From NCBI RefSeq assembly GCF_030272895.1, contig NZ_JALRNF010000016.1:1-64000 (forward strand): DNA of 64,000 bases, written 5' to 3'. Origin of the DNA: Pseudomonas sp. BGr12. Lineage in GTDB: Bacteria > Pseudomonadota > Gammaproteobacteria > Pseudomonadales > Pseudomonadaceae. Positions within the stretch are counted from its first letter, which is position 1, and each line of letters opens with the position of its first letter. The position numbers and the translations under genes are program-made. Below the pieces are notes generated by a model, which saw only the letters and a list, made by a program, of their open reading frames with translations, made no database searches and was not told the DNA's origin. Shown in pieces: positions 19,188-28,627 of the stretch.

Positions 19188-20552
19188 ATGTCCGTCTTCT
19201 TTGCCGAACGTGCGTTGCTCCCTGGCGGCTGGGCCGAAAACGTCCGAATCGAGGTCGGCGCCGATGGCTTGCTGGCCAGTATCCAGGCCGGCGGCTCGGC
19301 CGCAGGCGCCGAGCGCCTGGCCGGCCCGCTGCTGCCAGGCATGCCCAACCTGCACTCGCACGCCTTCCAGCGCGCCATGGCGGGGCTTGCGGAAGTGGCG
19401 GGCAATCCCAATGACAGCTTCTGGACCTGGCGTGAACTGATGTACCGCCTGGTCGGCAAGATCAGCCCCGAGCAGTTGCAGGTCATCGCCCGGCAGCTGT
19501 ACATCGAGATGCTCAAGGCCGGCTACACCTCGGTGGCCGAATTCCATTACGTGCACCACGACACCCAGGGCAAGGCCTATGCCGACCCGGCCGAACTGTC
19601 GTTGCGCATCAGCCAGGCAGCCCGTGCCAGCGGTATCGGCCTGACCCTGTTGCCGGTGCTGTACAGCCACGCAGGCTTCGGCGGCCAGGCACCGAACGAC
19701 GGCCAGCGGCGCTTTATCAACAGCACCGAGCAGTACCTCAAGCTACAGCAGCAGCTGGCGCCGCTGCTGGCCGAGCAACCCGCCCAGCAACTGGGCCTGT
19801 GCTTCCACTCGCTGCGCGCCGTCACTCCGGAGCAGATCGCCCAGGTCATGGCCGCCAGCGACAAGGCCTGCCCGGTGCATATCCACATTGCCGAACAGCA
19901 AAAGGAAGTCGACGACTGCCTGGCCTGGAGCGGACGCCGGCCGCTGCAATGGCTGTATGAAAATACCGAAGTCGATCAACGCTGGTGCCTGGTACACGCC
20001 ACCCACGCCGAGCCCGACGAAGTCACCCTGATGGCCCGCAGCGGCGCGATTGCCGGCCTGTGCCTGACCACCGAAGCCAACCTGGGCGACGGTATCTTCC
20101 CGGCGGTGGACTACCTGGCCCAGGGCGGTCGCCTGGGGATCGGCTCGGACAGTCATGTATCACTGAGCGTGGTCGAGGAACTGCGCTGGCTGGAGTACGG
20201 CCAGCGCCTGCGCGACCAACGGCGCAACCGCCTGTATGGCAGCGATCAGCCGATGGTCGGACGCACGCTGTACGATGCCGCCCTGAGCGGCGGTGCCCAG
20301 GCGCTGGGGCAAGCCATTGGCGAGCTGAGCGTTGGCAAGCGTGCCGACTGGCTGGTGCTCGACGGCAACGACCCGTACCTGGCCACCGCCAGCGGCGATG
20401 GCATTCTCAATCGCTGGCTGTTTGCCGGCAGCGACCGCCAGGTGCGCGATGTGATGGTCAACGGCCAGTGGGTAGTGCGCCAGGGGCGCCATGCCGATGA
20501 GGAAGAAAGCGCCCAGGCGTTTGCCGGGGTTCTGCGGGAATTGCTGGGTTGA
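19188..20552 (+). CDS. hutF: Formimidoylglutamate deiminase (HutF)
   Basis: HutF deaminates N-formimino-L-glutamate to N-formyl-L-glutamate and ammonia, the fourth step. Its presence with HutG shows the five-step pathway instead of direct formiminoglutamase. The amidohydrolase metal motif is PNLHSHAFQRAMAG, with further ligands in VHIHIAEQ and GSDSHVS. I chose the ATG at 19188 (MSVFFAERALLPGGW, 454 residues), with GAGG 10 bases upstream; an in-frame GTG at 19182 is possible. It is transcribed away from hutC under a shared HutC-type operator, and a REP pair follows. Confidence 0.95.
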   Translation: MSVFFAERALLPGGWAENVRIEVGADGLLASIQAGGSAAGAERLAGPLLPGMPNLHSHAFQRAMAGLAEVAGNPNDSFWTWRELMYRLVGKISPEQLQVIARQLYIEMLKAGYTSVAEFHYVHHDTQGKAYADPAELSLRISQAARASGIGLTLLPVLYSHAGFGGQAPNDGQRRFINSTEQYLKLQQQLAPLLAEQPAQQLGLCFHSLRAVTPEQIAQVMAASDKACPVHIHIAEQQKEVDDCLAWSGRRPLQWLYENTEVDQRWCLVHATHAEPDEVTLMARSGAIAGLCLTTEANLGDGIFPAVDYLAQGGRLGIGSDSHVSLSVVEELRWLEYGQRLRDQRRNRLYGSDQPMVGRTLYDAALSGGAQALGQAIGELSVGKRADWLVLDGNDPYLATASGDGILNRWLFAGSDRQVRDVMVNGQWVVRQGRHADEEESAQAFAGVLRELLG

Positions 20553-20555
20553 GCT

Positions 20556-20613
20556 ATCGCGGGGCAAGCCCGCTCCCACACCGTCTGTGGGAGCGGGCTT
20601 GCCCCGCGATGGG
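20556..20613. repeat. REP inverted pair between hutF and blc
   Basis: The arms ATCGCGGGGCAAGCCCGCTC and GAGCGGGCTTGCCCCGCGAT are perfect complements with a short loop. It sits 4 bases after the hutF stop and abuts the convergent lipocalin gene, and could act as a bidirectional 3' end structure. Confidence 0.9.
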
Positions 20614-20616
20614 CCC

Positions 20617-21192
20617 TCAAGGCGTGTGGGCGACCATGTCCTTGTCCGCCACGCGCCAGATCAGGCGAGTGGTGTCGTAGCCCTGCTGCCGCGCCTTGGC
20701 CAGCAAGCTTTCGCGCTCCAGTGCCGGAATCGTCGGCTTGCGCGAGAGGATCCACAGGTACTTGCGATCCGGGTTGCCGACCAGCGCCGTCTGGTAGCCG
20801 TCGCCGATATAGAGCACCCAATAGTCACCCTTGATGCCGCCCGGCAGCACTTTCGAGAACCAGGTGTCGAATTCCACCCAGAGCTTGTCGGTCTTGCCCG
20901 GCACCTGTGGTGTTGCACTACCGCTGACTTCCTGCCACTCGCCCTCGCGGGTCAGGCAACGGTTGAGTACTCCGAGCGAGCCATCGGGCTTGACGTTGTA
21001 GTGTGCCTCGGACTGGGCGCAGTCACGCTGGAAGTACATGGGCAGGCGCGCCAGCTCGAACCATTTGCCCTGGTAACGCTTGAGGTCGACCTTCTCGACT
21101 GTCTTGGGCGGTACCGGCCCCGTGCCCGAGTTGGCGCAGCCACCCAGGATCAGGCCGGCACACAGCGCCAGCAACAGGTGTAGACGTTTCAT
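20617..21192 (-). CDS. blc: Lipocalin family lipoprotein (Blc-like)
   Basis: This is a bacterial lipocalin, a membrane-anchored beta-barrel that binds lipophilic ligands; in E. coli Blc is an outer-membrane stress protein. The signal peptide ends in the lipobox LGGC (Cys19), followed by the lipocalin signature LKRYQGKWFELARLPMYFQRDC and the later GDYWVLYIGDGYQTALVGNPDRKYLWILSR strand region. The 191-residue length is normal for the family. Its start overlaps the stop of the small lipoprotein gene upstream in ATGA, so the two are probably one transcript. Confidence 0.92.
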   Translation of the reverse strand: MKRLHLLLALCAGLILGGCANSGTGPVPPKTVEKVDLKRYQGKWFELARLPMYFQRDCAQSEAHYNVKPDGSLGVLNRCLTREGEWQEVSGSATPQVPGKTDKLWVEFDTWFSKVLPGGIKGDYWVLYIGDGYQTALVGNPDRKYLWILSRKPTIPALERESLLAKARQQGYDTTRLIWRVADKDMVAHTP

Positions 21193-21443
21193 TTGAGTCC
21201 CTGCCCGGAATACATCAGCACCTTGTCGGCGGCGTATTGCACGCTGATGAAGGCCTTGTCGTCACCCCAGGTGCAGCTGGACATGCCCAGGGCGCCGGAA
21301 CATTCCTTGGGGCTGCCGAGCAGCTGCTCGACCTCGGCCTTGGCCATGCCGGTCTTGATGTGTGAGTAGTTTTCCTGGTTGATCTTGTTGCACGCAGTCA
21401 GAAACACGCACAAGGACAGCAGGGCGAGGGAACGCAACGACAT
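21189..21443 (-). CDS. Small predicted lipoprotein
   Basis: An 84-residue protein with a lipoprotein signal (LALLSLCVFLTAC, Cys18) and a short mature domain containing HIKTGMAKAEVEQLLGSPKEC and CTWGDDKAFISVQY. The TGMAKAEVEQLLGSP segment resembles the BamE/SmpA-like fold of small outer-membrane lipoproteins, but I cannot assign a function. AGGAG precedes the ATG by 9 bases. It is translationally coupled to the lipocalin gene. Two more cysteines (CSGALGMSSC) could form a disulfide. Confidence 0.85.
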   Translation of the reverse strand: MSLRSLALLSLCVFLTACNKINQENYSHIKTGMAKAEVEQLLGSPKECSGALGMSSCTWGDDKAFISVQYAADKVLMYSGQGLK

Positions 21444-21679
21444 GAAAGGTCACTCCTGGACATGAGGGCGCAGGCGCAGTGGCCTACCGACAGCTTAGAA
21501 GGGCAAAACCGCCGCAGGTTCCCTGGCCACCGGCCTTTCCTTGCGCCAGATCCATGCCTTTGGTCGCCTGGATCGATATCGGATTAATCTTTTGCCCGCA
21601 GCGGACGACACAGGAAGGCGCTGCGACCGATTGCCGCGCCCTCCTCCGTAGACCCGCCTTGTGCAGACAGACCCCCGCA

Positions 21680-23572
21680 ATGACAAAAAACCTGAAGTTC
21701 AGCCACAAGATCCTGCTCGCCGCCGCCCTGGTGGTCGCGGTCGCCTTCACCTGTTTCATCCTGTTCAATGACTACCGCCAGCGCCAGACCCTGCTGGCCA
21801 ACACCGAATCCTCGATGCAGGAACTCGGCAGCCTGACCAGCAGCAATATCCAGACCTGGCTGCAAAGCCGCATGCAGATCCTGCAGTCGCTGTCCCAGCA
21901 AGTCGCCATCGATGGCCCCGGCAAGGACAGCCTGACCCGCAGCCTCAACCTGCCGGTGTACGGCAGCAACTTCCTGCTGACCTACTTCGGCGGCCAGGAC
22001 GGCGCCATGCAGTCGGTGCCGCAAGGTAACCGCGCCGCCGACTACGACCCGCGCGTGCGCGGCTGGTACAAGGCCGCCAGCAGCGCCGGCCAGACCATCG
22101 TCACTGAACCCTACATCTCGGTGTCGGCGAACAAGCTGGTCATCACCCTGGCCACCCCGGTGCAGCACCAGGGTCGCCTGATCGGTGTCAGCGGTGCCGA
22201 TACCGACCTGGACAGCATCAGCGCGATCATCAATGCGCTGAACTTCGACGGTCACGGCCAGGCCTTCATCGTCAACGGCGACGGCAAGATCCTGGTGCAC
22301 CCGGATGCCAAGCTGGTGCTGAAAAACCTCGAAGAGGCCTATCCGCAACACACCCCGCGGATCGGCAGCGGGCTCAAGGAGGCCGAGGTCGATGGCCGCA
22401 AGCAGTTCATCACCTTTACCAAGGTCAACGGCGTGCCTTCGGCCGACTGGTACGTCGCCCTGGTGCTCGACCAGGACTTCGCCTTTGCCATGCTCAGCGA
22501 ACTGCGCACCTCGGCCATCGTTGCCACGGTGATTGCGGTGCTGATCATCATCGCCCTGCTCGGTGTGCTGATCCGCGTGCTGATGGAGCCGCTGCACGTC
22601 ATGGGCCGGGCCATGCACGATATCGCCGAAGGCGAAGGCGACCTCACCCGCCGCCTGCGCATCCACGCCCAGGATGAATTCGGCAGCCTCGGCCAGTCGT
22701 TCAACCGCTTCGTCGAACGTATCCACGAGTCGATCCGCGAAGTGGCCTCGGCCAGCGGCCAGGTCAACGAAGTGGCCCTGCGCGTGGTCAGCGCCTCCAA
22801 TGCCTCGATCCACAACGCCGACCAGCAATCGAGTCGCACCAGCAGCGTCGCCGCAGCAATCAACCAGCTGGGCGCCGCCGCCCAGGAAATCGCCCAGAAC
22901 GCTGCCCTCGCCTCCCAGCACTCCAGCGAGGCCCGTAACCTGGCTGAAGATGGCCAGCAAGTGGTCGAACAGACCATCGAGGTGATGAACCAGCTGTCGG
23001 CGAAGATCAGCGATTCGTGCGGCAACATCGAAACCCTGAACGCCAACACGGTGAACATCGGCCAGATCCTCGAAGTGATCAGCGGCATCTCCCAGCAGAC
23101 CAACCTGCTGGCGCTCAACGCCGCCATCGAGGCTGCCCGTGCCGGCGAGGCCGGTCGCGGATTCGCGGTGGTCGCCGACGAAGTGCGCAACCTCGCCCAC
23201 CGTACCCAGGACTCGGCCCAGCAGGTTCAGCGCATCATTGAAGAACTACAGGCCGGCGCCCGTGTGGCGGTCAGCACCATGACCGAAAGCCAGAGCCACA
23301 GCCAGCACAGCGTCGGCATCGCCAACCAGGCCGGTGAGCGCCTGGGCAGCGTGACCCAGCGCATCGGCGAGATCGACGGCATGAACCAGTCGGTCGCCAC
23401 CGCCACCGAAGAGCAGACGGCCGTGGTCGAGTCGATCAATGTCGACATCACCGAGATCAATACGCTGAATCAGGAAGGGGTGGAGAACCTGCAGGCGACG
23501 TTGCGGGCCTGCAACGACCTGGAGCATCAGGTCGAGCGGTTGAAGCATCTGGTGGGCAGTTTCAGGATTTGA
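21680..23572 (+). CDS. Methyl-accepting chemotaxis protein, PctA-like amino acid receptor
   Basis: This is a 630-residue membrane chemoreceptor. TM1 is at about 10-30, a periplasmic dCache domain spans roughly 32-275, TM2 is at about 277-300, then a HAMP domain and a signalling tip ([33 protein letters not shown]). The ligand region keeps the amino-acid binding motif of the PctA class: Tyr122, Arg127, Trp129 and Tyr130 in YDPRVRGWY, and Asp174 in GADTD, one residue off the PctA numbering. I therefore predict sensing of free amino acids. The start at 21680 is chosen because the TM1 helix follows at once; the ribosome site is weak. Confidence 0.92.
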   Translation: MTKNLKFSHKILLAAALVVAVAFTCFILFNDYRQRQTLLANTESSMQELGSLTSSNIQTWLQSRMQILQSLSQQVAIDGPGKDSLTRSLNLPVYGSNFLLTYFGGQDGAMQSVPQGNRAADYDPRVRGWYKAASSAGQTIVTEPYISVSANKLVITLATPVQHQGRLIGVSGADTDLDSISAIINALNFDGHGQAFIVNGDGKILVHPDAKLVLKNLEEAYPQHTPRIGSGLKEAEVDGRKQFITFTKVNGVPSADWYVALVLDQDFAFAMLSELRTSAIVATVIAVLIIIALLGVLIRVLMEPLHVMGRAMHDIAEGEGDLTRRLRIHAQDEFGSLGQSFNRFVERIHESIREVASASGQVNEVALRVVSASNASIHNADQQSSRTSSVAAAINQLGAAAQEIAQNAALASQHSSEARNLAEDGQQVVEQTIEVMNQLSAKISDSCGNIETLNANTVNIGQILEVISGISQQTNLLALNAAIEAARAGEAGRGFAVVADEVRNLAHRTQDSAQQVQRIIEELQAGARVAVSTMTESQSHSQHSVGIANQAGERLGSVTQRIGEIDGMNQSVATATEEQTAVVESINVDITEINTLNQEGVENLQATLRACNDLEHQVERLKHLVGSFRI

Positions 23573-23576
23573 CCGC

Positions 23577-23644
23577 ATCGCGGGGCAAGCCCGCTCCCAC
23601 AGGGCATGGTTGAATCCTGTGGGAGCGGGCTTGCCCCGCGATCG
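23577..23644. repeat. REP inverted pair between the chemoreceptor and DUF924 genes
   Basis: The arms ATCGCGGGGCAAGCCCGCTC and GAGCGGGCTTGCCCCGCGAT are perfect complements around about 18 bases. It fills the gap between two convergent genes, starting 4 bases after the chemoreceptor stop. Confidence 0.9.
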
Positions 23645-23652
23645 AATCCGCC

Positions 23653-24249
23653 TTAGAACCGGGAACCCGGCTCCAGCAGAAAATCCATTTCCTCATCGGT
23701 ACTCGGCCGATTCAGCAGTAGATTGCGATGCGGGAAGCGACCAAAGCGGGCAATCACCCGCTGGTGCTGCTCGGCGTAGTCGAGAAAGCCTTCGAACAGT
23801 CGGCGCGACTGCTCCGGCTGCTCGTCCAGCAATTCCTGGTAGCGCTCGACGCTCAGGTTCTGCCAGTCCAACACCTCGGCATGCTCCAGCGCCAGCAGGA
23901 TGAACACCCGCTGGATGGGCAGCAGCTGGAAGTCCCACTTCTTCTGCAGGCCTTGCATCACCACCACCTGCGCACGCCGGTCGCCATCGAAGGCGTGCGG
24001 CGTGTCGCGGTGGATCATGCGCGGCAACTGGTCCAGCAGCAGCACCAGGCCCAGCCAGCCCTGCGGGCATTGCAGCCACTCATCGAGGCCACCGGCCAGG
24101 GCTTGGGCAACCAGGTCGCCGAAAAGCTCGCGCGCTTCGTCGTCGTGGTGCTTGCCGAACCACAAGGTGCCCTTCTCGTCAGCGACGTCCTGGGGGCTGG
24201 TGCCCCATCCGAACCACCATTCCAGTAACGGCTGCCAAGGTGCGAGCAT
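23653..24249 (-). CDS. DUF924 family protein
   Basis: This is a 198-residue soluble protein of the DUF924 family (TPR-like helical fold), with no established function. Family marks are WWFGWG at the N-terminus, TLWFGKHHDDEARELFGDLV, the LGLVLLLDQLPRMIHRDTPHAFDGD block and RVIARFGRFPHRN near the C-terminus. Its ribosome site (AGGAG) lies inside the end of fbp and only 3 bases separate the genes, so it is co-transcribed with fbp. A link with sugar-phosphate metabolism is only suggested by this position. Confidence 0.88.
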   Translation of the reverse strand: MLAPWQPLLEWWFGWGTSPQDVADEKGTLWFGKHHDDEARELFGDLVAQALAGGLDEWLQCPQGWLGLVLLLDQLPRMIHRDTPHAFDGDRRAQVVVMQGLQKKWDFQLLPIQRVFILLALEHAEVLDWQNLSVERYQELLDEQPEQSRRLFEGFLDYAEQHQRVIARFGRFPHRNLLLNRPSTDEEMDFLLEPGSRF

Positions 24250-24252
24250 GAC

Positions 24253-25263
24253 TTACTCCTGGTGATAACCGGTAACGCGTTCGACTTCCTGCTTGGAGCC
24301 GAGGAACACCGCTACGCGCTGGTGCAGGCTCTCGGGCTGGATGTCGAGGATGCGCTGTTTGCCGTCGGTGGAGGCACCGCCGGCCTGTTCGATGATGAAG
24401 GACATCGGGTTGGCTTCGTACATCAGGCGCAGCTTGCCCGGCTTGGAAGGCTCGCGGGCATCGCGTGGGTACATGAACAGGCCGCCACGGGTCAGGATGC
24501 GGTGCACGTCGGCAACCATCGAGGCGATCCAGCGCATGTTGTAGTTCTTTTTCAGCGGGCCGGTCTCGCCTTCGAGCAACTCGCCGACGTAGCGCTTGAC
24601 CGGGGCTTCCCAGTGACGCTGGTTGGACATGTTGATGGCGAATTCGGCGGTGGTTTCCGGCACCTTGATGTTCTCGTGGGTCAGTACGAAGCTGCCCAGT
24701 TCGCGGTCCAGGGTGAAGCCCTTGACGCCGTTGCCCAGGGTCAGGATCAGCATGGTCTGCGGGCCGTAGATCGCATAACCGGCGGCAACCTGCTTGGTGC
24801 CCGGCTGCAGGAAGGCCTGCTCGTTGAGGCTTTCGTTCTGGCTCAGGTACTCATTGGGGCAACGCAGTACCGAGAAGATGGTGCCGACCGAAACGTTGAC
24901 GTCGATGTTCGACGAACCGTCCAGCGGGTCGAAGACCAGCAGGTAGGCGCCTTTAGGGTACTTGCCCGGGATCTGGTAGGCGTTGTCCATTTCTTCGGAC
25001 GCCATGCCGGCCAGGTGGCCGCCCCATTCGTTGGCTTCGAGCAGGATATCGTTGGAAATCACGTCCAGTTTCTTCTGGACTTCGCCCTGCACGTTTTCGG
25101 TGCCCATGCTGCCCAGGACGCCGCCAAGGGCGCCTTTGGAAACGTTGTGGCTGATTTCCTTGCACGCACGCGCTACCACTTCGATCAGGAAGCGCAGATC
25201 GGCAGGGGTGCTGTTGCTGCGGGTCTGCTCAATCAAATAGCGACTCAGGGTAACGCGGGACAT
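24253..25263 (-). CDS. fbp: Fructose-1,6-bisphosphatase, class I
   Basis: Fbp hydrolyses fructose 1,6-bisphosphate to fructose 6-phosphate, the committed step of gluconeogenesis; pseudomonads need it when growing on amino acids such as histidine or on organic acids. The 336-residue product starts [17 protein letters not shown] at 25263. It carries the metal/phosphate motif [10 protein letters not shown] and the substrate-binding [16 protein letters not shown]. The frame stays open upstream toward glgP, but that part does not match the family. glgP lies 141 bases upstream on the same strand. Confidence 0.96.
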   Translation of the reverse strand: MSRVTLSRYLIEQTRSNSTPADLRFLIEVVARACKEISHNVSKGALGGVLGSMGTENVQGEVQKKLDVISNDILLEANEWGGHLAGMASEEMDNAYQIPGKYPKGAYLLVFDPLDGSSNIDVNVSVGTIFSVLRCPNEYLSQNESLNEQAFLQPGTKQVAAGYAIYGPQTMLILTLGNGVKGFTLDRELGSFVLTHENIKVPETTAEFAINMSNQRHWEAPVKRYVGELLEGETGPLKKNYNMRWIASMVADVHRILTRGGLFMYPRDAREPSKPGKLRLMYEANPMSFIIEQAGGASTDGKQRILDIQPESLHQRVAVFLGSKQEVERVTGYHQE

Positions 25264-25404
25264 GTAAGGCTCCGAAGAATGGGGTAATAAAAACCCACGC
25301 AGTTTACAGGGAGAGTGAAGCGCTAGCGAGTCATCAGACACGCTTGATCGATCAGACGGCACATTGGCCCGAGAGTTCATCGCCCCCGGGCCATCCACCA
25401 CAGC

Positions 25405-27855
25405 TTAGTCCAGGGCCTTCCAGATCTGCGTCGCGTACTCGCGAATGGTCCGGTCCGAAGAGAACCAGCCCATGCGCGCGGTGTTGAGCACCGCCATGCG
25501 CCACCACTGCGCCGGATCGTGCCAGAGCGCCTCGACGCGCTGCTGGGCGTCCCAGTAGGCATCGAAATCGGCGCAGACCAGGAAGCGGTCATGGGCCACC
25601 AGCGCATCGACCAGCCCCGTGTAGCGCGCCGGATCATCCGGCGAAAACACCCCGCCGCGAATCGCCTGGAGCACATCGCCGAGCCGGCTGGAAGCGGCAA
25701 TGGCGGCGCTGGCACCAAAGTCGCCACTGCGTTTTCTCGACTCCACCTGCTGGGCGCTGAGGCCGAAGATGAACATGTTCTCGGCGCCGACCTGCTCGCA
25801 CATTTCCACGTTGGCGCCATCCAAGGTGCCGATGGTCAGCGCACCATTGAGGCCGAACTTCATGTTGCTGGTGCCCGAGGCCTCGTAACCGGCGGTGGAG
25901 ATCTGCTCGGACAGGTCGGCCGCCGGGATGATGCTCTCGGCCAGGCTGACGTTGTAGTTGGGCAGGAACACCACCTTGAGCAGGCCGCGCACGGTCGGGT
26001 CGTTGTTCACCACCCGGGCGATGTCGTTGCTCAGTTTGATGATCAGCTTGGCCTGGTGATAACTGGCCGCCGCCTTGCCGGCGAACAGCTTGACCCGTGG
26101 CACCCAGTTGACCCCGGGCTCGGCCCGGATCGCCTGGTACAGGGCCACGGTGTGCAACAGGTTGAGCAATTGGCGCTTGTACTCGTGGATCCGTTTGACC
26201 TGCACATCGAACAGCGCCTGCGGGTTGACGGTGATGCCCAGGCGCTCCTGGATCAGGTTGGCCAGGGCGCGCTTGCTGCGCAGGCGCTGCTCGGCGAACT
26301 GCTTGCAGAACGCGGGCTTGTCGGCGAACGGCTCAAGCGCCTTGAGACGGTTCTGCGGGTCATCCAGCACGGCGTCGCCGAGGGCCTCGACCAGCATGGC
26401 GGTGAGTGCCGGGTTGGCCTGGTACAGCCAGCGGCGGAAGGTGATGCCATTGGTCTTGTTGTTGATCCGCTGCGGGTAGAGCTTGTGCATCTCGGCAAAC
26501 ACCGTGCTGCGCATCAGCTTGCTGTGCAGCGCCGATACACCGTTGACGCTGTGCGAACCGAGAAAGGCCAGGTTGCCCATGCGCACCCGGCGGCCGTTGT
26601 CTTCCTCGATCAGCGACACCGCGCGCAGCACGTCGAAATCGTGGATGCCCTTGGCTCGCAGGGCGTCGATATGGAAGGCGTTGATCAGGTAGATGATCTG
26701 CATGTGCCGCGGCAGCATGCGCTCCATCAGGCCGACCGGCCAGGTTTCCAGGGCCTCGGGCAGCAAGGTGTGGTTGGTGTAGGCCAGGGTGTCGACGGTC
26801 AGTTGCCAGGCGGTGTCCCAGGGCACTTCATGCTGGTCGACCAGCAGGCGCATCAGTTCGGCCACGGCGATCGAGGGGTGCGTGTCGTTGAGCTGGATCG
26901 CCGCCTGCTGCGGCAGGTTGAGCAGGTTGTCGTGCATGTTCAGGTGGCGCCGCAGCAGGTCCTGCAAGGAAGCGCAGACAAAGAAGTACTCCTGGCGCAG
27001 GCGCAGCTCCTGGCCGGCCTCGGTGCTGTCGGCCGGATACAGGACCCGCGAGATGCTTTCGGCACGCGCCACTTCAGCCACGGCACCCAGGTGGTCGCCG
27101 GCGTTGAAGCGCTCCAGGTGCAGCTCTTCCAGCGCCCGTGCACGCCACAGGCGCAGGGTATTGACGCTGGCGCCGCGCCAGCCGACCACCGGTGTGTCGT
27201 AGGCCACCGCCCGCACCGTCTCGGCGGGCCACCACACCTGGCGCTGCTGGCCATTGGCGTCATGCACGGTTTCGACGCTGCCGCCGAAGCTGATCGGGTA
27301 GATCACCTCGGCCCGCTCGAACTCCCAGGGGTTGCCGAAATCCAGCCAGTTCTCGGTCTGCTCCTGCTGCCAGCCATCGACCACCGCCTGGCGGAACAGA
27401 CCGTGCTCGTAGCGGATGCCATAGCCGTGGGCAGCGATACCCAGGGTCGACATGCTTTCCATGAAACAGGCCGCCAACCGACCGAGACCGCCATTGCCCA
27501 GGGCCGCATCCGGCTCCAGCAGGCGGATCCGCTCCAGGTCGACATCCAGCCCGCTCAGCGCCTCGCGGGCGATCTCCAGCAGGCCGAGGTTGCTCAGGCT
27601 GTCATACAGCAAGCGACCGATGAGAAACTCCAGGGACAGGTAGTACACCCGCTTCTGGCTCTTGCGATAAATCTGCCGGGTGTGGTCCATCCAGTGATCG
27701 ACCATGTGATCACGGGCTGCCAGGGCGATGGCCTCGAACCAGTCATGTTCGAAGGCGTGCTCCGGGTCCTTGCCGACCGCGTAGGTCAATTTATCCAGTA
27801 CAGCGGTGCGAAAAGCGGCCACCTCTGCGTCACGAGCGAGTGGTTCCTGAGACAT
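25405..27855 (-). CDS. glgP: Glycogen/alpha-glucan phosphorylase
   Basis: GlgP phosphorolyses alpha-1,4-glucans to glucose 1-phosphate using pyridoxal phosphate. The 816-residue length is standard. The cofactor lysine (about Lys666) lies in EASGTSNMKFGLNGALTIGTLDGANVEM, and the substrate segment GNGGLGRLAACFMES is intact. GAGG stands 7 bases before the ATG. No other glg genes are in the window, so the glycogen synthesis cluster must lie elsewhere; here the gene is next to fbp, joining polymer breakdown and gluconeogenic genes. Confidence 0.96.
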   Translation of the reverse strand: MSQEPLARDAEVAAFRTAVLDKLTYAVGKDPEHAFEHDWFEAIALAARDHMVDHWMDHTRQIYRKSQKRVYYLSLEFLIGRLLYDSLSNLGLLEIAREALSGLDVDLERIRLLEPDAALGNGGLGRLAACFMESMSTLGIAAHGYGIRYEHGLFRQAVVDGWQQEQTENWLDFGNPWEFERAEVIYPISFGGSVETVHDANGQQRQVWWPAETVRAVAYDTPVVGWRGASVNTLRLWRARALEELHLERFNAGDHLGAVAEVARAESISRVLYPADSTEAGQELRLRQEYFFVCASLQDLLRRHLNMHDNLLNLPQQAAIQLNDTHPSIAVAELMRLLVDQHEVPWDTAWQLTVDTLAYTNHTLLPEALETWPVGLMERMLPRHMQIIYLINAFHIDALRAKGIHDFDVLRAVSLIEEDNGRRVRMGNLAFLGSHSVNGVSALHSKLMRSTVFAEMHKLYPQRINNKTNGITFRRWLYQANPALTAMLVEALGDAVLDDPQNRLKALEPFADKPAFCKQFAEQRLRSKRALANLIQERLGITVNPQALFDVQVKRIHEYKRQLLNLLHTVALYQAIRAEPGVNWVPRVKLFAGKAAASYHQAKLIIKLSNDIARVVNNDPTVRGLLKVVFLPNYNVSLAESIIPAADLSEQISTAGYEASGTSNMKFGLNGALTIGTLDGANVEMCEQVGAENMFIFGLSAQQVESRKRSGDFGASAAIAASSRLGDVLQAIRGGVFSPDDPARYTGLVDALVAHDRFLVCADFDAYWDAQQRVEALWHDPAQWWRMAVLNTARMGWFSSDRTIREYATQIWKALD

Positions 27856-27991
27856 GCGACGTCCTCGATCAAGTTGACGAATGCGGATGGAGATTTCTCA
27901 GCCTAGACGGTTCGACACGGAGCGACAGTGCGGGTTCTGGAGTTTCTGTGCAAAAGCGGTACCCGTTGGCGTGAGAACCGGCAAATGGTTG

Positions 27992-28019
27992 TTCACATTT
28001 TGACCAACTCCGGTATGAT
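27992..28019 (+). promoter_or_regulatory. Candidate sigma-70 promoter of the ykgJ-type gene
   Basis: TTCACA (27992-27997) and TATGAT (28014-28019) are separated by 16 bases, and the coding start is at 28055. The -10 is a good match and the -35 a moderate one. It lies in the divergent gap between glgP and the downstream gene. Confidence 0.5.
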
Positions 28020-28054
28020 CGCGCGCCCAACCGAACATCTATAACCAGAACCTG

Positions 28055-28462
28055 ATGAAACCGACCCTGATTGCCGCCGCCGAAGTCGACCGCCTGGAGA
28101 CCTGGCAGAAGTACCAAAGCCATATGTGCGGGGGCTGCAACTCGACCTGCTGCACCTTGCCGACGGAAGTGAAGATTAAAGACCTGATCCGCATGGGTGT
28201 GGTGGATGAGTTCGAGGTGGGCGAACCGCCGAAGAACATTGCCAAGCGCTTGCAGAAAGACGGGATCATCCAGCGCTTCAACCAGAAATCGGGCATCTTC
28301 ACCCTGGCGCAGATGAGCAACGACGACTGCATCTATCTGGACCGCAAGAGCCGCCTGTGCACCATTTATGAAACTCGCCCGGACACCTGCCGCAACCACC
28401 CGCGAATCGGGCCGCGCCCGGGGTATTGCGCGTATATCCCCAAGCCGGTGGCTCGCCGCTAG
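28055..28462 (+). CDS. YkgJ-family cysteine cluster protein
   Basis: This is a 135-residue protein of the YkgJ/UPF0153 family, which carries a zinc- or iron-chelating cysteine cluster. The cluster reads CGGCNSTCC at residues 25-33, with further cysteines in DDCIYLDRKSRLCTIYETRPDTCRNHP and GYCAYIP. The biochemical role is unknown, though the conserved C-x-I-Y-x-x-RP-x-x-C motif is also seen in proteins modifying other macromolecules. It is a single-gene unit with its own likely promoter, ended by a REP pair and a shared terminator. Confidence 0.9.
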   Translation: MKPTLIAAAEVDRLETWQKYQSHMCGGCNSTCCTLPTEVKIKDLIRMGVVDEFEVGEPPKNIAKRLQKDGIIQRFNQKSGIFTLAQMSNDDCIYLDRKSRLCTIYETRPDTCRNHPRIGPRPGYCAYIPKPVARR

Positions 28463-28477
28463 CAGGAGCGGACTTGC

Positions 28478-28548
28478 TGTGGGAGCGGGCTTGCCCCGCG
28501 ATGCGATGTGACTGACAACCCGCAATCGCGGGGCAAGCCCGCTCCCAC
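28478..28548. repeat. REP inverted pair, reversed orientation
   Basis: Here the arms occur in the order GAGCGGGCTTGCCCCGCGAT then ATCGCGGGGCAAGCCCGCTC, the opposite of most copies in the window. About 22 bases separate them, and a degraded third half (GGAGCGGACTTGC, about 28464-28476) lies to the left. It is located between the convergent ykgJ-type gene and typA. Confidence 0.88.
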
Positions 28549-28579
28549 CGGCTGCTCCCACCGGTAGTTCCAGACAAAC

Positions 28580-28615
28580 AAAAACGCCCCCGGTCTTGCG
28601 ACCGGGGGCGTTTTC
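28580..28615. terminator. Bidirectional rho-independent terminator between the ykgJ-type gene and typA
   Basis: The stem ACGCCCCCGGTC / GACCGGGGGCGT closes on a TTGC loop, with an A run before and a T run after, so it can serve both convergent transcripts. It lies 13 bases beyond the typA stop. Confidence 0.92.
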
Positions 28616-28627
28616 GTTCAGCCGGGC

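Noticed and set aside
25345..25354. Palindrome TGATCGATCA between glgP and fbp as an operator
   Set aside because: Ten bases made of two GATC units are expected by chance, and no regulator with this consensus is apparent; the promoter of fbp could not be placed either.
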